Source: Smittium mucronatum (Eukaryota > Kickxellomycota > Harpellomycetes > Harpellales > Legeriomycetaceae). From it: DNA of 48,492 nucleotides. The stretch covers positions 1 through 48,492 of the forward strand of contig LSSL01003890.1 of the NCBI GenBank assembly GCA_001953115.1. The letters run 5' to 3'. Below the pieces are notes generated by a model. That model searched no databases and had not been told where the DNA came from. It saw only the letters and a program-made list of their open reading frames with translations. The translations under genes were made by a program, and so were the position numbers. This document shows, in pieces, positions 44,932 to 48,492 of the stretch. The number at the start of each line of letters is the position of its first letter. The first letter of the stretch is position 1.

Positions 44932-47079
44932 GTTACATAAGCTTTGAGGTTGGTTTTATCGGCTAAACAGGAATTTTTTTTTTTTGAAAATAAATTTTCT
45001 GATGATTTTGAGAATTATTCGATCCTCTTAGAAATAAGATTTCCGATTTTATATTTAGCGTGCTTTTTTACCATTAGGCTGCGATGATATGATTTTTACA
45101 TAACCAATATTACGGCCTTAATATTACTAATCAATTTTCTCTTTTATTATAAAAAAAAATTAATAAATTTGTGTAGAGAGGTCCCCTAAAAAAAATTCAT
45201 CCAAGATTTTAATAAGTATCGTAAAAAATAAATTAGTTAAAAACATTGATAATTGTTTATTTAATTCAGTTGGTTTAGTAAGTAAATATATTCCATTCAT
45301 AGTAAAAAATAATTTAAAACGTAAAAGACCTATGAATTAATTAATTAGTATTTTTTGTATGAAAAAAAATTATTACCAAAATAAAGGCTTGGGGGTATTT
45401 TATTGCTTGGGTGAATAATTTGCTAATTTCATGACCCCCACCGATGATTAATCAAACAAATTTCTGTTGTATCAATGGCAAGAAGTCAAAAAATACTAAT
45501 TTTTTCCTTAGTTTTTTTTTTTTTTTTCGGTTCGTAGTTTGGATCATTGAATATTGGCTGGATTTCCTTAATTTTCAGCGATTGAACGAACACAATGACC
45601 ACTTAAAATCGTTTTTGGTTTATTTTACAGAGATAAATGGAATATTTTTTAAATTATTTTGAGCCTGTATCCGATTTAGTTTATTTTAGAGAATCTTTTT
45701 GCGTTATTGAATCTGTTTGGAACACTTTTTTTTTATTTTTTTACATGTTAAAAAATGTTTAGATGATCATCTTCAGGGGTTTATAATGTACTTATGCGAG
45801 TGTCTCGGTCTAATTAAATGTATAAAAACATAAAAAAACAATTTAAACTCAATATTGAGAAAATTAGTACTTTTAATCGATTTCTGTAAATTAATTGTAC
45901 ATCTATCAAAGAGAAATTTTAAGTGTCTTAAAATGTTTTTTTGAGAATTTTGAAGAATTAAAAATTATAGAACGATGAAACAAAAAAACTTCACATATAT
46001 CAAGCTTGAAATTCTTAACCGGCTGTCAGACTATAATCAAACCAATAATAGTACATTTGGTCAATATTGTGTTCAAAAGTGATTTAATTAGTTTATCTGC
46101 CTGTATAAGAATTTTTTTAGGAATTAATGTAAAAAATTTTAATTCAAAGATAAAAACTAGCTTTTTTTTTTATTTAGAACTTTAATGACTTATAAAATTA
46201 TAACAATTATAAGAAACTTATCTTAAAAATGTAAAAAGAATATCCGAATGGCCATTTTTATCAAATTTCTTCACTCTTTTTATATTTTCAATATGCCTTG
46301 TGCATAAATAAATAAATTTAGGAAAAATTGCAAAAATAGATAAAATAAATTGATGCGATTACATAATTAAAAAATATAAGCATAAATCAATAGTATTTAA
46401 AAAGAAGAAGAGCATCATTTATCCGGGAAAAAAAATCCATTAATCACTGTTCATTAATTGGTTATAACTATTTAAGCATTTAAAACCACCATTTTTCTTA
46501 TCATAAGGTCAAGTTTACATATTTTTACTTCAAATATGCTTTTATTTAAATGCTTGAAATCTGGAAAATTAGCAACTAGGATAAAATTTATTCGTCTTTA
46601 CTCAGTTAAAAAAACATAATTTTTAGATGTATTTATCTCGAATACCACGTTTTTTTTTAATATTCTGTATTGATAGTTGTGATTTATATATTAAGTAAAT
46701 AGTAAAAAAGAAAAAAAATTAAAATTTAGTGTAGGTCCTAGTCGTTATTTAAATATTTTTTTGCGATAAACTTAATGAAAAAGTCGATTTACATCTTTTT
46801 GAATGGTTTTTTGAATTTTCTCATATTAAAAATTTGATTTATTATCGCCATAAACGTTCCATAACTGTATATTTTAAAGATATATAATTAATGAGAGCAA
46901 TAAATATAATATATAAAGTTGATGAAGTACAAGTTAGTAATAGTTTGATTTTTTATTTTCTATTTCTACTAAAAGCTTTTTGAATAATTTTAAATATTTT
47001 TTTAAGGGAAATTTAAGTTAAAGTTAATAAAAATTTATAAAAAACAATTTAAAAAAATTGAAAAAATGAAAAAATTATA
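44932..47079. other. AT-rich stretch, no gene seen
   Basis: A plus-strand frame at 45444-45662 begins with ATG and includes a T-rich run coding for Phe. I see no motif in it and consider it accidental. Nothing else in the interval looks coding. Confidence 0.45.
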
Positions 47080-48492
47080 CCCTTCTCCCCTCTGTCATTC
47101 TAGCAGCTACATACCTAGAGGATATTGGCTAAAATGGGTTGGATAATTACTTAATCTCTGGAGCTTAAATGATCAATGCATGCGGATACCAATCAGAAAT
47201 TTATGATCAGTCGTATCAGCATGTAGCTGACTTTAATTTGTTTAGATTCCCACCCAAGGACTTTTCCAACTATCCCAAACCGGGTTTCAATAAAATTAGA
47301 GATTTGATTTTTTATGTTTGAATGGATCGATCAAGTATGAACCGTCATATTGTTTCATTTGAATTTATATCCCACCCAGAGCAATTTATTAAGATGTGAT
47401 AGAAAGTTTCAGGCACATCAATTTTGCAGAAGGGACGATTTTTTTAAAAGTTTTGATTTTAAACTTTCATATTTGATGGTCACTGGACGGCTATGAAGGT
47501 CCTCATTCGCATTTTTTCAATTACTCGGAGGCCAAGTTTCAGGTCAGGGTATAGCAGCTGAAGATTCATACAGTTTCCACTTCTGCCTATTTTTCGGTCC
47601 ACCTTCCACTGGTGGATTTTTGACCGGTTATTTTTTTTCCTGACGACTATTGTGATTTTCGTTTCATCTTTTGAATTTCAAACACAAATTTTTTTATTCA
47701 TCTTGCACTGCCCTTCACCCTGAGGCCGTTATTTCCTTGATGGACGACATAGTGAGGCCAGCTATCCAAGTTTTTAAAGTTGGAAATTTGTGATATGCTC
47801 GTTCTGGAGCAATAAAGGTTATTAAGAAGACATATTTTATCCATAGGATAGCTCAGACCCGTTTCATGGCTGCTGACTTACCCACATTGGCAAACAGTTC
47901 GATGGCTTTTTCGATTTCGGCCTGGATCGGATTGAGTCTGGATTCACTCATCTCAAAGGTCTCGCCTCCGTATCAGCCAATAGGTATCAGAACCGAATTT
48001 ATAATTTTTATTTTTAGGCTTACAGGTACGTCGCTACGTTTCAAGAAGCTATATGCAGCGTAGAATGCCTTTCTGAACTTCACTTATTTTTTTTGATGGT
48101 CCCAGACACGACCCATTTATAGTTCATTACATAGCCCAAATATGTGTACTGATCAGTTTTTGGGATTTTTTTGACCTTGTGATATCAGATCGGACGATTA
48201 GGGACCGGCGACATTCATTGCACCGCACTTGGACGCATTCACAGTCATTTCCCATGTGATCAACCAATCAGTAAGTTTATTTAATGCTATTTGCATATCT
48301 GCCTCTGATTCTGCCAATAGCACAGCGTCGTCGGCAAAGAGCAGCCCAGGTATCCTAGAGATGATTCCAGGGAAATATACACCTTGAATACCCTTGAAAA
48401 GATCGTTAATATAAAAATCGAATAGTATTGGTGAGGCTGGGCAGCCTTGTCGCAGCCCACACAAGTAGTCAGTAGGTTTTGAGACATCATTT
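47080..48492 (-). pseudogene. LINE (non-LTR) reverse transcriptase relic, 3' part, cut by window edge
   Basis: A minus-strand frame open from the right edge to 48198 reads NDVSKPTDYLCGLRQGCPAS, PILFDFYINDLF, then LLFADDAVLLAES with catalytic FADD at 48327-48338, and ends WEMTVNASKCGAMN before a stop. Further pieces in shifted frames follow: PKTDQYTYLGYVMNYKW, VKFRKAFYAAYSFLKRSDVP, INSVLIPIG, GKSAAMKRV and APERAYHKFPTLKTWI. FCKIDVPETFYHILINCS (47371-47437) has the C...H...C layout of the C-terminal zinc knuckle of LINE ORF2 proteins. The order GxRQGxPxSP, FADD, zinc knuckle identifies a LINE. The endonuclease half would lie beyond the window. The exact clade is not determined. Confidence 0.88.

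Noticed and set aside
45444..45662. 72-codon plus-strand frame
   Set aside because: It contains a long T run read as Phe and has no motif.

Overview
The window is a very AT-rich piece of a eukaryotic nuclear genome, most likely fungal. The only convincingly intact gene is a CAP59/CMT1-type glycosyltransferase (8301-9572, + strand), a Golgi enzyme family typical of fungi. The retroelement proteins here look, from memory only, like those I know from AT-rich Harpellales gut fungi such as Smittium and Zancudomyces. I treat that as a lead, not an identification. I recognised no rRNA, tRNA, CRISPR array or bacterial-style operon.

Layout. 1-7000: short DNA transposons and SINE-like repeats. These include a 22-bp tandem array inside a TA-flanked foldback element, three copies of a second TA-flanked MITE, two TTAA-type elements with ~117-bp internal tandem repeats, and two copies of an A-tailed SINE-like repeat, one of them split by a MITE. 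8301-9572: the glycosyltransferase. 9573-25840: a long AT-rich desert with a perfect 50-bp triplicate and a pogo-like inverted repeat. 25850-29600: GC-elevated islands with broken, unrecognised coding-like frames and a third SINE-like copy. 30270-35890: a decayed Ty3/gypsy LTR retrotransposon in the order gag, zinc knuckle, protease, RT, RNase H, integrase. 38127-42319: a decayed DIRS-like retrotransposon in the order gag, RT/RNase H, tyrosine recombinase, with inverted terminal repeats and an internal copy of the end sequence. 42835-44852: a Tc1/mariner element with ~160-bp inverted repeats whose transposase frame was later split by a MITE. 47080-48492: the 3' part of a LINE on the minus strand, running off the right edge.

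Taken together this is a transposon graveyard around one housekeeping-type gene. Nested insertions give relative ages: MITE into SINE, and MITE into mariner. All large elements carry stops and frameshifts. Many stops sit where Gln or Arg codons would be expected, which fits C-to-T decay. Domain calls come from motifs read by eye; no database search was possible.
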